From Bacteroidota bacterium (GTDB taxonomy: Bacteria; Bacteroidota; Ignavibacteria; UBA10030): a DNA stretch of 7,216 nt. The stretch spans positions 6,351 through 13,566 of the forward strand of contig DMMN01000206.1 of NCBI GenBank assembly GCA_003453835.1. The letters run 5' to 3'. The notes under the pieces were generated by a model. It saw only the letters and a program-made list of their open reading frames with translations. It was not told the origin of the DNA and did not search any database. The position numbers were made by a program, and so were the translations under genes. Each line of letters opens with the position of its first letter. Position 1 is the first letter of the stretch. This document shows, piece by piece, positions 5,361-7,216 of this stretch.

Positions 5361-6650
5361 CTAACTCGAACTAGCTTTGATCGTCTCCAATCCATGCGCG
5401 TGGGGGCCCGTCTCGCTTCTTCTCAACAGGAAGGCAAAGAGGAAGCCAAGGAATCCGACCGACGAAAACATCCACATGCCCATTGCATACCCCTCGGGAT
5501 TCGTGGCGCCGGCGCCAGAGTAATCGTTCGCCCAACCGATCAGAAGATTGAAACCTGCCAGACCGATGTTCTGGATCATCGTCATAAGTCCATATGCAGT
5601 GCCGAGCTTTGACTGGTCGACGATGTATGCAACCGACGGCCACATGATCCCCGGGATCAGCGAAAACGCGATGCCCATCATTGCCATCGGAACATATAAC
5701 GACAGCGGGGAGTAGGCCATCATCAAGTAGACAGGCAGGAGCAGAAGGGAACCGTACATCATGAAGAGCGCACGCTTTCCGACTCGATCTGCGAGCAAGC
5801 CGAACAACGGAGTCGCAACCATCGCGAAGAGCGTGAGCATGCTTGAAAGAAATCCCCCCGTCTCCCGTGAAACGCCGTGCGCGTCGATAAAGAACTTTAC
5901 GGCAAACGTCTGGAACGGAAAGATTCCGGCGTAGAACGTTACGCAAAGCAGCACGATGAACCAGTATGAAGTTCCAAACCGAAACATATCCTGCCACACG
6001 ACCTTGTCCGTCGCTCCCGCTTCTCCGATCTGATAGACCCTCTCGGCCTTCGACTCAAGGATCCAATAGAACAACGCCCCGGCGACGGACACGACGCCAA
6101 AGACCACGGCAATCAGCAATGGAAGCTGCCAGCTCTCGAACGCCTCCGATGCCCACGACGGGGAATTCAACGCCGCGAACGAGCCGAGCCGGGCGATCGT
6201 CAGATTTACACCGAATGCAAAGCTCAGTTCTTTCCCTTTGAACCACTTTGCGATGGCGGTCGTCACGGCAACGATGAGCGACTCGGCGCCGAGGCCAAAC
6301 ACCAGCCGGCCTGTTGCCATGATCGCCAGCGTGGAGGTGGCGGCAGTGATCGCCGAGCCCACAAGGCAGAGCGCCGCAAAGATGAACGTCGATTTCTTTG
6401 TTCCGAGCCGATCGATGATGAACCCGCCGATGAGCACCATGAAGATGTTCGGGATGCTGTAGATCGCCTGAAGCAGTCCGATATCGGAATCGGTGAAGCC
6501 GAGCTGCTTCACCAACACATCCGCGAGCGGACTGACCGCATCGTAGATGTAGTAGTTGCCGAACATCGCCAGACTGATCAGGACGAGCACGATCCAGCGA
6601 AAGGCACGGGGAGGTTGGGGATGTGCAGAAGTTGACGGATCTGCAGCCAT
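5361..6650 (-). CDS. MFS transporter, MFSD1-like (probable dipeptide carrier)
   Basis: A 429-residue inner-membrane carrier with 12 predicted helices (about 17-38, 57-80, 87-105, 109-132, 144-164, 175-198, 228-250, 266-288, 294-313, 317-342, 349-374, 391-410). Both MFS motif-A copies are present: GGFIIDRLGTKK (75-86) and GLLADRVGKR (284-293). Several stretches resemble animal MFSD1, a lysosomal dipeptide carrier: GRLVFGLGAESL (114-125), WFKGKEL (136-142), IARLGS (152-157), FPFQTFAVKFF (244-254) and LGTAYGLMTMIQNIGLA (349-365). E123 and R154 fall in the segments that line the MFSD1 substrate cavity (from memory). Dipeptide uptake is an inference, strengthened by the pepD-like gene 96 bases upstream. 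The ATG at 6650 gives a short hydrophilic head; no Shine-Dalgarno is visible. MFS membership is certain, substrate is not. Confidence 0.9.
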   Translation of the reverse strand: MAADPSTSAHPQPPRAFRWIVLVLISLAMFGNYYIYDAVSPLADVLVKQLGFTDSDIGLLQAIYSIPNIFMVLIGGFIIDRLGTKKSTFIFAALCLVGSAITAATSTLAIMATGRLVFGLGAESLIVAVTTAIAKWFKGKELSFAFGVNLTIARLGSFAALNSPSWASEAFESWQLPLLIAVVFGVVSVAGALFYWILESKAERVYQIGEAGATDKVVWQDMFRFGTSYWFIVLLCVTFYAGIFPFQTFAVKFFIDAHGVSRETGGFLSSMLTLFAMVATPLFGLLADRVGKRALFMMYGSLLLLPVYLMMAYSPLSLYVPMAMMGIAFSLIPGIMWPSVAYIVDQSKLGTAYGLMTMIQNIGLAGFNLLIGWANDYSGAGATNPEGYAMGMWMFSSVGFLGFLFAFLLRRSETGPHAHGLETIKASSS

Positions 6651-6688
6651 TGGAGCCTGTGCGTGAGTGGGTGGTGGAGGAACAAAGA

Positions 6689-6723
6689 GATGTCAGACTT
6701 CCGACTTCATGAAGTCTGACATC
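6689..6723. repeat. 13-bp perfect inverted repeat between pepD-like and MFS genes
   Basis: GATGTCAGACTTC (6689-6701) and GAAGTCTGACATC (6711-6723) are perfect reverse complements separated by 9 bases. Removing seven bases (CGACTTC, 6702-6708) would leave a perfect 28-bp palindrome centred on AT, and those seven bases repeat the end of the left arm, so a small duplication probably interrupted the palindrome. On the minus strand the hairpin is followed by TCTTTGTT, a weak T-rich tract. It could act as a terminator or attenuator between the dipeptidase and carrier genes, or be a REP-like dispersed element. Confidence 0.75.
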
Positions 6724-6746
6724 CCGTGCGTGACCGTAACCGACCG

Positions 6747-7216
6747 TTAGTTCGCGTGCTTCAGAATTGCGAGCAAGAAATTCCAGAACTTTTCGACCGT
6801 GTCAATATAGATTTTCTCGTCGGGAGAATGAACGCCTTCCAGTGTCGGGCCGAACGAAACCATGTCCATCCCCGGGTACTTCTCGCCGATGATTCCACAC
6901 TCGAGACCGGCGTGGATCGCCTTCACCGCGGGCTCCTTGCCGTAGAGCGACCTGTACGTTTCCTTTGCATTCTTCAGGATCGGCGAGCCGAGGTTCGGCT
7001 TCCACCCAGGATACCCTTCGGTGTGCGTTGCCTTTGCACCTCCAAGCGAAAACACGGAGTAGTGCGTGTGGAGGATCTCCAGAATCTCGGACGCCACCGA
7101 GCTTCGCTGGCTGGTGGTCAGTGTGATCGTGTTCTTCTCGGTGCGAATGATGGCAACGTTTGTAGAGGTTTCCACCAGGCCGGGAATATCCGCGCTCATC
7201 TTCATGACGCCGTGCG
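6747..7216 (-). CDS. pepD: Aminoacyl-histidine dipeptidase (PepD, M20C), C-terminal part
   Basis: The last about 155 residues of a cytosolic metallo-dipeptidase; the frame is open to the right edge (visible HGVMKMSADIPGLVETS), so the ATG at 7205 is internal and the start lies outside. Landmarks of the PepD family are all present: GLVETSTNV, the GYPGWKPN motif, AIHAGLECGIIG, MDMVSFGPT and HSPDEK close to the C-terminus. The His of HSPDEK (codon 6830-6828) is a zinc ligand in PepD, and the IHAGLEC His belongs to the lid-side catalytic region. The enzyme hydrolyses Xaa-His and a range of other dipeptides. The missing N-terminal part should carry the remaining zinc ligands and the catalytic Glu. 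The carrier gene follows after 96 bases, with an inverted repeat between, which suggests dipeptide uptake and hydrolysis are linked. Confidence 0.93.
   Translation of the reverse strand, partial: HGVMKMSADIPGLVETSTNVAIIRTEKNTITLTTSQRSSVASEILEILHTHYSVFSLGGAKATHTEGYPGWKPNLGSPILKNAKETYRSLYGKEPAVKAIHAGLECGIIGEKYPGMDMVSFGPTLEGVHSPDEKIYIDTVEKFWNFLLAILKHAN

Noticed and set aside
5371..5997. Minus-strand open frame of 208 codons inside the carrier gene
   Set aside because: It is an out-of-frame shadow of the MFS carrier, whose motifs and 12 helices fix the real frame.

Overview
The window holds eight protein-coding loci plus one gene remnant, all read from the minus strand, so the transcription order is right to left. 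No plus-strand gene, RNA gene, insertion sequence or CRISPR array could be supported. The mix of genes (secreted S9 peptidase with a beta-propeller, short M29 aminopeptidase, DUF1572/DinB protein, ArfB, MNT/HEPN remnant) and the moderate-to-high GC suggest an environmental bacterium. Possible groups are Bacteroidota/Ignavibacteriota relatives or Acidobacteriota, but this is a low-confidence guess. Most starts lack a clear Shine-Dalgarno sequence; only the S9 peptidase gene has a textbook one. Layout in transcription order: (1) 7216-6747, C-terminal part of a PepD-type (M20C) aminoacyl-histidine dipeptidase, cut by the window edge. (2) A short gap with a striking inverted repeat at 6689-6723. 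(3) 6650-5361, a 12-TM MFS carrier whose motifs resemble the animal lysosomal dipeptide carrier MFSD1. (4) A GC-rich hairpin just after its stop, then about 350 bases with no gene I can support. (5) 5013-4690, a minimal nucleotidyltransferase (MntA-like) whose first catalytic Asp is Gly, overlapping (6) 4709-4548, the first part of a HEPN (HepT-like) protein that then loses the fold. (7) 4564-3602, an M29 metallo-aminopeptidase. (8) A 280-base gap with a 27-nt imperfect hairpin repeat. (9) 3321-1282, a secreted S9 prolyl-oligopeptidase-family peptidase. (10) 1250-816, the ribosome-rescue hydrolase ArfB. (11) 715-227, a DUF1572/DinB-superfamily protein. (12) 227-1, the start of a small two-TM membrane protein coupled to it by a TGATG overlap. 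Functionally, four of the genes form a plausible peptide-scavenging set. The exported S9 enzyme would cut oligopeptides outside the cytoplasm, the MFSD1-like carrier would bring short peptides in, and the PepD-type dipeptidase and M29 aminopeptidase would finish them to amino acids. The roles are individually well supported by motifs; the pathway as a unit is inference. The most interesting points are the bacterial MFSD1-like carrier sitting beside a dipeptidase, the doubly decayed MntA-HepT toxin-antitoxin pair lying directly against the aminopeptidase start, and two palindromic elements that look like dispersed repeats.
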